DNA of 64,000 nucleotides, taken from Halorubrum trapanicum (lineage in GTDB: Archaea; Halobacteriota; Halobacteria; Halobacteriales; Haloferacaceae). Each line of letters begins with the position of its first letter. Position 1 is the first letter of the stretch. The stretch spans positions 682,001-746,000 of the forward strand of contig NZ_AP017569.1 of NCBI RefSeq assembly GCF_002355655.1, read 5' to 3'. The notes below the pieces were generated by a model. That model was not told the DNA's origin, ran no database searches, and saw only the letters and a program-made list of their open reading frames with translations. This document shows positions 43,370-52,132 of this stretch, one piece after another. Both the position numbers and the translations under genes were made by a program.

Positions 43370-45289
43370 TTATTCCTCCGGTTTGACGATGAGCCGCGAA
43401 CGCATCTCCAAGTGCAGCGCGCTGCAGAAGTGCGCGCAGTAGATCCAGTAGACGCCCGGCTCGTCGGCGGTGAACGTCGCCTTCCGCGTCTCCTGCGGCG
43501 CGACCCGCATGTGGACATCGTGGTTCGGGATCGCCACCGAGTGGAGCATGTCGCTCGTGGTCTCGACGTTCGTCACCTGCATCTCCACCTCGTCGCCCTC
43601 CCGGACGACCATCTCCTGGAACCCGTAGTGGTTCCGGGTGGAGTACATCTCGATCTCGACGCGGTCGTCGCCGACCCGCTCCATCGACGACTCGCCCTCG
43701 GCGGTGTGGCTGAGTTCGAGGTCCTCGGGGTCGTACACCTCCTTCGGGTTGATCTTCGACTTGTGACAGATCGACGCGTCGTGGGGCTCGGCCTGCGCCG
43801 GCGAGTCCTTCACCAGCTGCATCCCCTCCTCGTCGTCGCCGATGTAGATCAGCTGGTCGTTCTCCGGATGTTGCGGGCCGACCGGGAGGAACCGGTCCTT
43901 CGAGAGCTTGTTCAGCGAGACGAGCCAGTCGCCCGCGGGGTTCTCCGTGTACGACTCCGAGGCGATGAGGTGACCGGGGTTGTAGTGGACGTCGATCTTC
44001 TCGATCACCGGGCTCTCGGAGCGGTTCTCGGCCTCGACGGCCTCCTCGATGTCCCACTTGACGACCTGCGAGTCGATGAACAGGGTCGTGTACGCGTGGC
44101 CGCGGCCGTCGTAGGCGGTGTGGAGCGGGCCGAGCCCGAGCTTCGGCTGCCCGACGATGGCGTCGGCGGGGTCGTCGACCTCGTCGATCTTGTCGATGTC
44201 GATCACCGACGCGGTGGGGTCGAGCTTCCCGCTGACGATCACGTACTCGTTGTCCGGGGTGACGCTGACCCCGTGCGGGCTCTTCGGCGTCGGGATGTAG
44301 TGGACGATCGGGTCGTCGCCCTGGTTGAGCGGGCTGTCCTTCCGCCCGTCGACGACCGGGACCTCGTTGATGGTCTCGTAGTTCCCGGCCTCGACGGCCG
44401 CCTCGATCCGCGGGATGTCGAACGCCTTCACGTCGTCGCGGTCGGCGCGGGTCATCCCGGACTCCGTGGCCGCCTCCTCGGTGTTGTACGCGCTCGTGAA
44501 GAAGTACCGGCCCTCCTTGCTCCCGTCGCCGTTGTCCATGTTGCCGTCGATGAGGACCTCCCACTCGACGTTCATCGACTCGGGGTCGATGGCGGCGAGG
44601 ACGGAGCCGTAGGAGTCGGGGTCTTCGAGGTCGCCGGTCCCGTCGTTGGGGATCGGCGTCCGGAACTCGCCGACGCCGAAGATGAGGTCGGTGTCGGGCA
44701 GCTGCGCGCAGGCGCCGTGGGTCCCCTGCTGGTTCGGGATGTTGACGATGGCGTCCGTCTCGAAGTACGTCAGGTCGATCCGGGCCATCCGGCCGTTCGC
44801 CTTGTCGTTGACGTACGCGAACCGGCCGTCGTAGTCGCCGTCGGTCTGACTGATCCGCGGGTGGTGGGTGTCGCCCCACGTGTAGCCGCCGGCGTCCTCG
44901 AGCATCTGTTCGCTCTCGTCGTCGAAGCCGTAGCCGCGCGAGGCGTCCCGGTTGAACACCGGGATGCGGATGAGCTCGCGCATCGACGGGAGCCCGTACA
45001 CGCGAACGTCGCCCGCCTGCCCGCCGGAGAGGATCGCGTAGTACTCGTCGTGTTCGCCCGGCGGCACGGAGTTGTCGACGCCGCTCGCCGAGGCCGTCCC
45101 CTGGACGTCGTCCTCGCTCAGCAGGCTGGTACAGCCCGCCAGCCCGCTGAGTCCGCCCGCCGCTGCGCCGGCCTTCATGAAGTCGCGGCGACGGACCCCG
45201 GGGAGCATCGAGTCGAACCCGTCAGTCGAGTCCGTCGTCTGTTCGCCCGATTCTCCCGCGTCCGTGGGCCGCTGTGTGTCGTTCGACAT
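43370..45289 (-). CDS. nosZ: Nitrous oxide reductase
   Basis: A 639-residue N2O reductase that converts N2O to N2 at a CuZ site, fed by a CuA site. A Tat motif RRRDFMK (about 33-39) is followed by a lipobox-like LAGC, so the enzyme may be lipid-anchored outside the cell. The seven-bladed propeller contains CuZ-region blocks GDTHHPRIS and FAYVNDKANGRMARIDL. The C-terminal cupredoxin has CuA ligands His590, Cys618, Cys622, His626 and Met629 (CAHFCSALHLEM). The length is normal. It heads the tight nosZ-membrane protein-nosD-nosF-nosY run. Confidence 0.97.
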   Translation of the reverse strand: MSNDTQRPTDAGESGEQTTDSTDGFDSMLPGVRRRDFMKAGAAAGGLSGLAGCTSLLSEDDVQGTASASGVDNSVPPGEHDEYYAILSGGQAGDVRVYGLPSMRELIRIPVFNRDASRGYGFDDESEQMLEDAGGYTWGDTHHPRISQTDGDYDGRFAYVNDKANGRMARIDLTYFETDAIVNIPNQQGTHGACAQLPDTDLIFGVGEFRTPIPNDGTGDLEDPDSYGSVLAAIDPESMNVEWEVLIDGNMDNGDGSKEGRYFFTSAYNTEEAATESGMTRADRDDVKAFDIPRIEAAVEAGNYETINEVPVVDGRKDSPLNQGDDPIVHYIPTPKSPHGVSVTPDNEYVIVSGKLDPTASVIDIDKIDEVDDPADAIVGQPKLGLGPLHTAYDGRGHAYTTLFIDSQVVKWDIEEAVEAENRSESPVIEKIDVHYNPGHLIASESYTENPAGDWLVSLNKLSKDRFLPVGPQHPENDQLIYIGDDEEGMQLVKDSPAQAEPHDASICHKSKINPKEVYDPEDLELSHTAEGESSMERVGDDRVEIEMYSTRNHYGFQEMVVREGDEVEMQVTNVETTSDMLHSVAIPNHDVHMRVAPQETRKATFTADEPGVYWIYCAHFCSALHLEMRSRLIVKPEE

Positions 45290-45344
45290 GGGTGGATCCG
45301 CGAGCGGCGATTCCCTCGCGACAGGCGGACGTTGCGGGCTGCCG

Positions 45345-45398
45345 TATATAGCCCCTCAAGCGGCTTGCTGCGCGGCTGGAAGGGCGCGAACACGTTCG
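45345..45398 (-). promoter_or_regulatory. nosZ promoter: TATA box and CGAAC-NN-GTTCG palindrome
   Basis: On the minus strand CTATATAC (TATA at 45350-45345) lies 56 bases before the nosZ ATG, predicting a leader of about 30 bases. The perfect palindrome CGAACACGTTCG is at 45387-45398, about 36 bases upstream of the TATA box, a position suited to an activator. Confidence 0.65.
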
Positions 45399-45553
45399 GC
45401 GATCGCCCCCCGCGTTCCGACGATGTGAGAACGCGGCCCGTTCGCTGCTCGAAACCCCGGTCAGAAAGAGTCCGGTTCCGCCGCGCCCGCGTCCCGGGCG
45501 CGGTTCGTCCGATTCCGCGTCGATGCTCCGCGCGGTTCGGCTCCGTCGCGGCG

Positions 45554-46111
45554 TCAGCGAACGACGACGGCCCCTTTCATGCCGACCGAGGAGTGGGGCG
45601 TACATTCGTAGTTGAACGTCCCCGTCTCCTCGAAGGTGTACTCGAAGGTGTGGCCCCCTTCGGAGACGGTCTCGCTCTCGAACGCGCCCGAATCGGCGGA
45701 GACGTTGTGGCCGCCGCCCTGTCCGGTCCACTCCCAGACGACGGTCGTGCCGGCGCTCACGGCCACCGCGGCCGGGCCGAACGAGAGGCCGTCGCCCGCA
45801 CCGACGTCGACGGTGACCTCGTCCTGCCCGGTGGCGTCGACGGTCTGCTCGTAGTTGTTCGCGCCCTCCAGCCAGCCGCCGTAATCGGGCTCCTCACTGA
45901 GGTACTGCGTGTCGCCGCCGCTTCCGCCGCCGTCGGAGCCGTCCGAGCCGCCTCCGCCGTCACCGCCGTCGGAGCCGTCGCTTCCGCCGGAGCCGTCCGA
46001 ACCGTCGCCGCCGTCACCGCCGCCGGAACACCCGGCGAGCAGGAGCGTCGCGCCCGCGGCGGTCGTCGCCTGTACGAACCGTCGTCGATCGAGTGTCGTG
46101 TCGTCCGTCAT
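45554..46111 (-). CDS. Halocyanin-type blue copper lipoprotein
   Basis: A 185-residue cupredoxin. It has a Tat signal DRRRFVQA, a lipobox LLAGC (Cys about 28) and a 40-residue Gly/Ser/Asp linker, then a plastocyanin-like domain. The type 1 copper ligands are His135 (GGHNVS), Cys170, His173 and Met178 (ECTPHSSVGM). It would be anchored on the outer membrane face and could carry electrons to NosZ, whose gene lies 264 bases downstream on the same strand. A CGAACATGTTCG palindrome precedes it. The electron-donor role is inferred from position. Confidence 0.9.
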   Translation of the reverse strand: MTDDTTLDRRRFVQATTAAGATLLLAGCSGGGDGGDGSDGSGGSDGSDGGDGGGGSDGSDGGGSGGDTQYLSEEPDYGGWLEGANNYEQTVDATGQDEVTVDVGAGDGLSFGPAAVAVSAGTTVVWEWTGQGGGHNVSADSGAFESETVSEGGHTFEYTFEETGTFNYECTPHSSVGMKGAVVVR

Positions 46112-46178
46112 GTGGTCGGTCGTTGGTGGGTAGTAGTTGTAACGCCCCGTGCGCTGCCCAGTCGCGCGGGAATTCCGA

Positions 46179-46190
46179 CGAACATGTTCG
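46179..46190. promoter_or_regulatory. CGAACATGTTCG palindrome upstream of the halocyanin gene
   Basis: A perfect 12-base palindrome lies 68 bases before the minus-strand start at 46111. It has the same half-sites and spacing as the site before nosZ, and TTACAAC between it and the gene could be a weak TATA element. Confidence 0.6.
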
Positions 46191-46237
46191 CCAACCGGTC
46201 CCGAACCCGGTCCGTCCGCCGTTCCGTCGCGCTCAAT

Positions 46238-46780
46238 CTACCGTTCCCCCCGCGGCGCCAGCACGATCAGCGCGGTGGCGTCCTCGCGCGCGGTCGGCTC
46301 CACGCTCCGCTCGCCGTCGAACCGGAGCAGCTCCCCGGCCTCGACGCGATGGTTCTCGCCGTCGAGCGCGACGTCGAACGCACCCTCCAGCGCGTGGAAC
46401 AGGACCGTCCTGTCCGGGTGGTCGTGTTCCGCGACGCCCTCGCCGGCCGCCAGCGAGAGCCGGACGGTCTTCGGCTCCGCGCCCGGGAACACGGACGCGT
46501 GCGGCTCGTCGTCGAGGTCGCCGAGCCGGACCGCCTCCGGTTCGCCACCGGACTCAGCCTTCGGCAGTTCGGCGACGAACCGCTCCGGCCCCTCGCGCTC
46601 GACCGCGTACGCCTCGTCGTCGAACGCGGGGACCTCGGCCGACAGCTCGTAGTAGAGCGGCTTCGGGTCGTGGTCGTTGACTATCGTGAGCGACTCGCCG
46701 GGGTCCAGGTCGGCGAACGCGTCGTGGATCCGGTCGTGTCGCTCGTTCGGCGGTATCTCTCTGACGTCGAGTTCGGACAT
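46238..46780 (-). CDS. DUF2249-cupin fusion protein
   Basis: A 180-residue two-domain protein. Residues about 1-75 are a DUF2249 domain with the classic SLTIVNDHDPKPLYYEL. Residues about 95-180 are a cupin (EHDHPDRTVLFHALEGAFDV, then ELLRFDG) with His pairs able to bind metal. Its context next to halocyanin and nosZ and the palindrome 40 bases upstream tie it to N2O respiration. A sensor, metal-handling or nitrogen-oxide-related role is possible but nothing is proven. Confidence 0.8.
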   Translation of the reverse strand: MSELDVREIPPNERHDRIHDAFADLDPGESLTIVNDHDPKPLYYELSAEVPAFDDEAYAVEREGPERFVAELPKAESGGEPEAVRLGDLDDEPHASVFPGAEPKTVRLSLAAGEGVAEHDHPDRTVLFHALEGAFDVALDGENHRVEAGELLRFDGERSVEPTAREDATALIVLAPRGER

Positions 46781-46819
46781 CGCCTCACCCTCGACGCTAC
46801 ACCCCCATGTCGGGCGGCG

Positions 46820-46831
46820 CGAACACGTTCG
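46820..46831. promoter_or_regulatory. CGAACACGTTCG palindrome upstream of the DUF2249-cupin gene
   Basis: A perfect palindrome identical to the one before nosZ. It lies 40 bases upstream of the minus-strand start at 46780. Confidence 0.6.
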
Positions 46832-46872
46832 GGACCGGGGGGCGACGCGGGCCGCTCGGCGACCCCGACACC

Positions 46873-47568
46873 TCAGCCGTCGCCGAGCAGTCCCTCGATC
46901 CGATCGCCGATCCGGTCCATCGTCGCGTCCGAGAGGCCGTGGCCGTCGCCCGTGTCGATCCGACACTCGACCGCCGCGTCCGCGCGCGCGAAGACGCGAG
47001 CGGTCGCCCGGACGCGCCCGGGCGGAACGTACGGGTCGTCCTCGGTACCGTCGAGCGCGACCAGCGTCTCGGCGAGCGGGCCGTCCTCCTCGCTCTCCGT
47101 TCCGTCGACTGCGCCGACCTCGACCCCCGCGAGGTCCTCGCCCGGCAGCGCCGCCGAGACGACGAACGCACCTCCGAATCGACCGGGTCGGCGTCGCAGG
47201 AACTCGGCGACGACCGCGCCGCCCTGCGAGACCCCCACGAGGACGACGCGCTCGGGCGGGACCCCGGCGTCGCGCGCGACGTCGACCGCGCTGGCGACGC
47301 AGTCGACGGCCGAGGTCAGCGCCGGCTCGTTCGCCGACAGCGGCGCCTCGTGGGGCGCCGGGAACCACGTCGATCGGACCGCGCCGGGCGCGAGGAGGGT
47401 CGCGCCGGACCGGTAGAACTCGTCGGCGAGGCGGACGAGCCCCTCCGCAGTCCCGCCGCGGCCGTGGACCAGCACGACCGCGACCTCGGCGGCGGCGACC
47501 GGCGCGCCGCCGGTGACGAGCGTCGCCTCCGCGTGCGGTCCGTCGACGCCGGGGATCCGACGGCTCAT
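46873..47568 (-). CDS. Alpha/beta hydrolase (carboxylesterase/phospholipase type)
   Basis: A 231-residue serine hydrolase. The oxyanion strand VVLVHGRGGTAEGL is near 30-43, the nucleophile elbow GVSQGG follows near 115-120, and the catalytic His is in DTGDGHGLSD near the C-terminus. It resembles the phospholipase/carboxylesterase subfamily that often travels with VOC dioxygenases. Its ATG overlaps the stop of the upstream VOC gene by four bases, so the two act together, perhaps cleaving a ring-fission product (inference). Confidence 0.9.
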   Translation of the reverse strand: MSRRIPGVDGPHAEATLVTGGAPVAAAEVAVVLVHGRGGTAEGLVRLADEFYRSGATLLAPGAVRSTWFPAPHEAPLSANEPALTSAVDCVASAVDVARDAGVPPERVVLVGVSQGGAVVAEFLRRRPGRFGGAFVVSAALPGEDLAGVEVGAVDGTESEEDGPLAETLVALDGTEDDPYVPPGRVRATARVFARADAAVECRIDTGDGHGLSDATMDRIGDRIEGLLGDG

Positions 47569-48566
47569 TCCTCCGTCCCCCTCGTCTCGTCGCGTCCGCA
47601 GGCCGCTCCCGGCCCGTCGAACGCGGGCAGCTGCGACTCGATCAGCTCGCGGTCGCCCTCGAACCGCGGCGGGAGGGAGAGCTTCGTGGCGTGCCCGGTC
47701 GTCTCCGGGTCGGCGAGCCCCGGGCCGGGCGGTCCGTCGGGGGTCGGCGCCTCGGTCGCGAGTTCGACGAGGAGCCCGCCGGGGCCGCGGACGTACAGCG
47801 AGTGGAAGAAGTGGCGGTCCTTCACGCGCGAGACGTCGTACCCGCGGTCGCGGAACAGCTCGTGCCACTCCAGCAGCGTCTCGCGGTCCGCGACGCGAAC
47901 CGCGGCGTGGTGGAGGGTTCCCGGCCCCTCTCGGAGGTACGCGGCGTCGCGGTCGAGCAGGTCGACGGCAGTCGCGCGGTCGCCAGGGGCCCGGTACCGC
48001 ACCCGGTCGCCGGACTCGGCCTCGTACTCGAAGCCGAGCGTCTCCAGCACGCTCGCGGTCCCGTACGGGTCCGCGGGGAGCGCGGTCACCCCGCGGAGCC
48101 CGCGGATCGCGTGCGCGGCGGGCACCGGACCGTCGGTCCACGGGTCCGACTCGTCGTTCTCCGGCGTCGCGACCAGTTCGACCCGCGTCCCGGAGGGGTC
48201 GGCGAGCGTCAGCCCGCGGTCGCCGAAGCGCGCGTCGGAATCGATCGGGCCCGCCTCGACGCCGCGGTCGGCGAGGCGGTCGCGCCAGTAGCCGAGCGAG
48301 TCCGGCGGCACCGCGAACGCGACCGCCTCGTACCCCGGTTTCCCGGTTCTACCGGGGTCCCCGTTCGGGTCGGGGAAGACGGTGAACACGGAGCCCGGCG
48401 AGCCGGTCGCGTCGCCGAAGTAGAGGTGGTACTGGAGGCGGTCCTCGTAGTTCACCGTCCGGCGGAGCAGGCGGAGCCCGAGCGTCTCGCCGTAGAAGGC
48501 GGCGTGGGCGCCCGCGTCGCCGACGATCCCCGTGACGTGGTGGAGTCCGGGGGTGTCAGAGAGCAT
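47565..48566 (-). CDS. Ring-cleaving dioxygenase-like VOC protein
   Basis: A 333-residue protein made of two VOC units (about 5-130 and 150-285). The candidate metal ligands include His in LHHVTG and LHHAAVRV, and Glu in the GGLLVELATE strand. The layout matches LinE/MhqO-type ring-cleaving dioxygenases that attack hydroquinones or catechols. The C-terminal 45 residues are an extension with GHATKLSLPPRFEG. It is co-transcribed with the downstream hydrolase. A detoxifying role for quinones is likely by homology; the substrate is unknown. Confidence 0.88.
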   Translation of the reverse strand: MLSDTPGLHHVTGIVGDAGAHAAFYGETLGLRLLRRTVNYEDRLQYHLYFGDATGSPGSVFTVFPDPNGDPGRTGKPGYEAVAFAVPPDSLGYWRDRLADRGVEAGPIDSDARFGDRGLTLADPSGTRVELVATPENDESDPWTDGPVPAAHAIRGLRGVTALPADPYGTASVLETLGFEYEAESGDRVRYRAPGDRATAVDLLDRDAAYLREGPGTLHHAAVRVADRETLLEWHELFRDRGYDVSRVKDRHFFHSLYVRGPGGLLVELATEAPTPDGPPGPGLADPETTGHATKLSLPPRFEGDRELIESQLPAFDGPGAACGRDETRGTEE

Positions 48567-48651
48567 GGCTCAGATCGGCGCCGCGCGGGAAAGTCGGTGT
48601 CGGTCGGGGCGATCGCCGGCGGCCCGCGCCGGCGGGACGGCGCGCACCGAC

Positions 48652-49017
48652 TCACGCGACCCACAGCAGCCGCACGTTGCTCGCGGTGAGGTACGTCCCG
48701 GTCGCCGTGAGCAGCACCGGCGGGAAGTAGTACAGCAGGCCGTCGCCCTCGCGCGCGCCCTCGACGCTGATCCAGAGCATGACGAGGTACACCGCGATCT
48801 TCAGCGCCACGAGCCCGGAGAGGCCGAACGACTCCAGCGCGAGCCGCACGACCGGGTTCGCCTCGTCGATCGTCGGGACGTACCGGAGGAAGGCGATCGT
48901 GGAGACGACGTCGCCGACGCCGTACGTCGCGGTCGCCGCGATCCACAGCCAGTAGAACTCGTTGGGGCGGCGGCGGTAGGCGGGGCGTCGACGGGACCGG
49001 TCGCGGGATCTGACCAC
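48652..49017 (-). CDS. Small membrane protein (DUF5658-like)
   Basis: A 121-residue membrane protein with three helices. The first one opens FYWLWIAATATYGVGDVVST. The IDEANPVVRLALESFG loop between helices 1 and 2 is a conserved haloarchaeal pattern, and the protein ends in NVRLLWVA. I start at GTG 49017; a longer in-frame extension is Ser/Arg-rich and reads like the shadow of the opposite-strand gene. The function is unknown. Confidence 0.7.
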   Translation of the reverse strand: MVRSRDRSRRRPAYRRRPNEFYWLWIAATATYGVGDVVSTIAFLRYVPTIDEANPVVRLALESFGLSGLVALKIAVYLVMLWISVEGAREGDGLLYYFPPVLLTATGTYLTASNVRLLWVA

Positions 49018-49141
49018 GGTCCGAGGTGTCGGCCGCCCGACCTGAATCTGCCGGTCCGCGGGGACGCCGAAACTGGTATCGCTTCCGAAGGCTCCGCCGA
49101 CTTCCAGCCGACTTAAGAGGAGCCGCGCCGTCTCGCCGGGC

Positions 49142-49534
49142 GTGACGGAGCCGTCGACCCGCGAGGAGAAGCTGGAACTCGGCGTCGAGCTGCTGGCGCA
49201 CCTCGAACGCGAGGAGCTCGACCTCGCCGCCGCGGTCGACCGGATCGAGACGATCACGACGAGCCCGGCGCTCACCCGCGAGGTCCTCGACGCGGCCGAG
49301 AAGCGCGGCGTCATCGACCGCGAGGGCGCCCGACTGCGGGTCCGCCGCAACGGGACCCACGTCGAGTACGACAGTCAGGTCGTCGCCCGCGAGGGCGAGT
49401 TCGAGTGTCGGCGGTGCGGCGCGTCGATCTCGACGGGGCACTTCATCCGGTTGGACGCGGGCGAGCTCGGCCCGTTCGGCTCCTCGTGTGTCCGGAAGGT
49501 GACGGGGCGGGAGTCCGAATCGGAGTCGGAGTGA
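49142..49534 (+). CDS. DUF5830-like protein with a zinc-finger end
   Basis: A 130-residue protein starts at GTG 49142. The helical N-terminal part (EEKLELGVELLAHLEREELD, then DRIETIT) looks like a small HTH domain. The C-terminal region has a C-x-x-C pair (FECRRCGASI) and a later Cys in FGSSCVRKVTG that could bind zinc. It resembles a haloarchaea-specific family without known function. It is divergent from the membrane gene at 48652 and 127 bases before menD. Confidence 0.75.
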   Translation: MTEPSTREEKLELGVELLAHLEREELDLAAAVDRIETITTSPALTREVLDAAEKRGVIDREGARLRVRRNGTHVEYDSQVVAREGEFECRRCGASISTGHFIRLDAGELGPFGSSCVRKVTGRESESESE

Positions 49535-49661
49535 GGGCGGCCTCGACCCCTCGCTGGGTCGGGCGCCGACCCCCAGGGCCGCCGACCCCGCTGCCCGCCG
49601 ACCGCGCCGCCCGTCGACCGAACTCGCCGGAGTATTTACGTCGGCGCCCGAAGCGACGGTA

Positions 49662-51584
49662 ATGACCGCGCCGAACCGGAACGTCCTGTGGGCGAACGCG
49701 CTCGTCGACGAGCTCGTCGCCGCGGGCGTCGACGCCGTCGTCGCCTCGCCGGGCAGCCGCTCGACGCCGCTGACCGTCGCCGCCGCGGGCCACGACGAGC
49801 TCCGCGTGTTCTCGCAGCTCGACGAGCGCTCCGCCGCGTACTTCGCGCTCGGCCGGGCCCGCAGGACCGGCCGCGTGACGCCGCTGATCTGCACCTCGGG
49901 CACCGCCGCCGCCAACTACCACCCGGCCGTGATGGAGGCGAGCGAGGCCCGCGTCCCGCTGCTCGCGCTCACCGCCGACCGGCCGCCCGAACTCCGCGAC
50001 TCGGGCGCGAACCAGACCGCCGACCAGGAGAAGCTGTACGGCGACGCCGTGCGCTTTTATAAGGACCTCCCGGAGCCGGCCGCGAACGACCGGGCGCTCC
50101 GCTCGCTTCGCACCACCGTCGCCCGCGCCGTCGCGACTGCCGAGGGCGCCGACCAGGGACCGGTCCACCTCAACGTCCCGCTTAAAAAGCCGCTGGAGCC
50201 GACCCCGGTTCCGGGCGACGTGCCCGACGACCTGCCGGACGCCGCTGAGCGCGGGCGCGACGGTCCGTACGTCGACGTGACGCACGGCGCGCCCGAGCCC
50301 GGCGACGACGAGCTGCGCGCGCTCGCGACCGAACTGGGCGACGCGGACCGCGGGCTGATCGTCGCCGGCCCGGCCGACCCGCCGGGGATCGACCCGGAAT
50401 CGGTCACGGCGCTCGCGCACGCGACCGGATTCCCGGTGCTGGCCGACCCGCTCTCCGGGCTCCGGTACGGCGGGCACACCCGCGTCGCCCCCGTTATCGG
50501 GAGCTACGACGCGTACCTCTCGGCCGACCTCGCCGGCGGTGAGGGGGCGAGCGGCGGGGAGGACGCGGACGACGCCGACCTCCCGGACGAGGCGAGCGAA
50601 GGGTGGGCCGACCCGGACCTCGTCCTCCGGCTGGGCGCCTCGCCCACCTCGAAGCGGCTCCGCAAGTACCTCGCCGAGACGGGGGCCGACCAGTATCAGG
50701 TCGACCCCGCGGGGCGCTGGCGCGAGGCCGAGTTCGCCGCGACGGACCTCGTCGTCGCCGAACCGAGCCGGCTCTGCGCCCGCCTCTCGCGGCTCGTCGG
50801 GGGCGGGAGCGGCGAGCCGGACTGGCGCGCGCAGTGGGAGGAGACGGACCGCGTCGCCGAGGCGGTTCACACGAGAGAAAGCGACGCCGTCCGCGACGGC
50901 GACGGAAGCGAACACGGCTTCCACGAGGGCGACGCGCTCCGCGCGGTCGCGGGCGCGCTCCCCGATCCGGCGACGCTGTTCGTCTCGAACTCGATGCCCG
51001 TCCGCGACCTCGACCGGTTCGTCGGGCCGACGACCGCGAACGTCACCGCGCTCGGCAACCGCGGCGTCTCGGGCATCGACGGGATCGTCTCCACTGCGCT
51101 CGGCGCGGGCAGCGGGACGACCGACGACCTCACGCTCGTGGTCGGCGACATTGCGCTGTACCACGACTCGAACGGCCTGCTCGCGGTCGACCGCTGCGAC
51201 GTCGACGTCACGGTCGTCGCGGTCAACAACGACGGCGGCGGCATCTTCCACAAGCTCCCGATCGAGTCGTTCGAGCCGCCGTTCACCGAGTCGTTCAAGA
51301 CGCCGCACGGGATGGAGTTCGAGCCGCTCGCCGACCTTCACGGGCTCGGCTACGAGCGGATCGACGCGCGCCCCGACGCGCTCGCCGACCGCGGCGAGAG
51401 CCCGGCCGAGCGCGCACAGGCGGCCGCGGACGACGTCGCCGCCGCCGTCTCGCGGGCGCACGAGGAGGACGGGTCGCACCTGATCGAAGTCGACACGGAC
51501 GCCGAGTCAAGCCACCGCACGCGCGAGCGGCTGGCGGCCGCGGTCGAGCGCGCGGTCCACGGCGAGGAGACGGACTCGGCGTAG
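49662..51584 (+). CDS. menD: SEPHCHC synthase (menaquinone biosynthesis)
   Basis: A 640-residue thiamine diphosphate enzyme that joins isochorismate and 2-oxoglutarate, the first committed step of menaquinone synthesis. Visible blocks are VVASPGSRSTPLTVA (near 26-40), the ThDP-activating Glu in QLDERSAAYFALG and TSGTAAANYHPAVMEA. The C-terminal ThDP-binding segment is GDIALYHDSNGLL...NNDGGGIFHKLP. It is slightly longer than bacterial MenD because of an acidic insert (about 290-310). No other men gene is adjacent. ATG 49662 fits the family start. Confidence 0.95.
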   Translation: MTAPNRNVLWANALVDELVAAGVDAVVASPGSRSTPLTVAAAGHDELRVFSQLDERSAAYFALGRARRTGRVTPLICTSGTAAANYHPAVMEASEARVPLLALTADRPPELRDSGANQTADQEKLYGDAVRFYKDLPEPAANDRALRSLRTTVARAVATAEGADQGPVHLNVPLKKPLEPTPVPGDVPDDLPDAAERGRDGPYVDVTHGAPEPGDDELRALATELGDADRGLIVAGPADPPGIDPESVTALAHATGFPVLADPLSGLRYGGHTRVAPVIGSYDAYLSADLAGGEGASGGEDADDADLPDEASEGWADPDLVLRLGASPTSKRLRKYLAETGADQYQVDPAGRWREAEFAATDLVVAEPSRLCARLSRLVGGGSGEPDWRAQWEETDRVAEAVHTRESDAVRDGDGSEHGFHEGDALRAVAGALPDPATLFVSNSMPVRDLDRFVGPTTANVTALGNRGVSGIDGIVSTALGAGSGTTDDLTLVVGDIALYHDSNGLLAVDRCDVDVTVVAVNNDGGGIFHKLPIESFEPPFTESFKTPHGMEFEPLADLHGLGYERIDARPDALADRGESPAERAQAAADDVAAAVSRAHEEDGSHLIEVDTDAESSHRTRERLAAAVERAVHGEETDSA

Positions 51585-51610
51585 TCACGCGAGCGTCCGA
51601 CTCGCCGGGA

Positions 51611-52060
51611 TCAGGGGACGATCGGGCTCGGTCCCTCGCCGCGGCGCGCGCCGAGCGAGACCCCGGCGTACGCGACCACCGCGAACTGGATCCCGACGCC
51701 GAGGCTCGCGCCGAGCGCGAAGACGGCGGTGACGACGGGGCCGCGGTCCGGACTGAGGTACCAGAGGACGACGGCCGAACCGAGCAGGAACGAGCCGGTC
51801 GCGCTCGCGCCCGTCGCCAGCGCGGTCGACGTGGCGGAGACGTCGGCGTCCCCCAGGCCCGCGAGGAGCGCGGCGCCGAACAGCAGGCCGTAGACCAGCA
51901 TGAACGCCGTAAACTGGGCGCTCACGAGGTACGTCGAGAGCGCCTCGGCCGACGGGAGCGAGACGGGGGATTCGAGGAGGATCGGCGAGAGCCGCCTGAT
52001 TCCGCTGACCGCGAGCGCGACGACCGCGGCGACGATCGGGGGGAGGGCTGCCGTGCGCAT
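51611..52060 (-). CDS. Four-helix membrane protein (DUF7519-like)
   Basis: A 149-residue protein with four hydrophobic helices (about 5-22, 45-68, 80-104 and 112-138) and short loops. Haloarchaea have many such proteins without assigned function. It is convergent with menD, with a 26-base spacer. A TATA-like TTATAAAA at about 52084-52091 sits just upstream of the start. Confidence 0.7.
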   Translation of the reverse strand: MRTAALPPIVAAVVALAVSGIRRLSPILLESPVSLPSAEALSTYLVSAQFTAFMLVYGLLFGAALLAGLGDADVSATSTALATGASATGSFLLGSAVVLWYLSPDRGPVVTAVFALGASLGVGIQFAVVAYAGVSLGARRGEGPSPIVP

Positions 52061-52132
52061 ACCCGTGAGCCCACGCGGGTATTACTTATAAAACTCGGTC
52101 GTGAGAGGGCGCCGAACGGCCCTGATTCCGGC

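Noticed and set aside
43256-47416. Very long plus-strand open frame (about 1,386 codons) across nosZ, halocyanin and cupin genes
   Set aside because: It covers several recognised genes on the opposite strand with complete motifs. Its composition (Arg, Val, Leu, Asp) is typical of antisense frames in GC-rich DNA.
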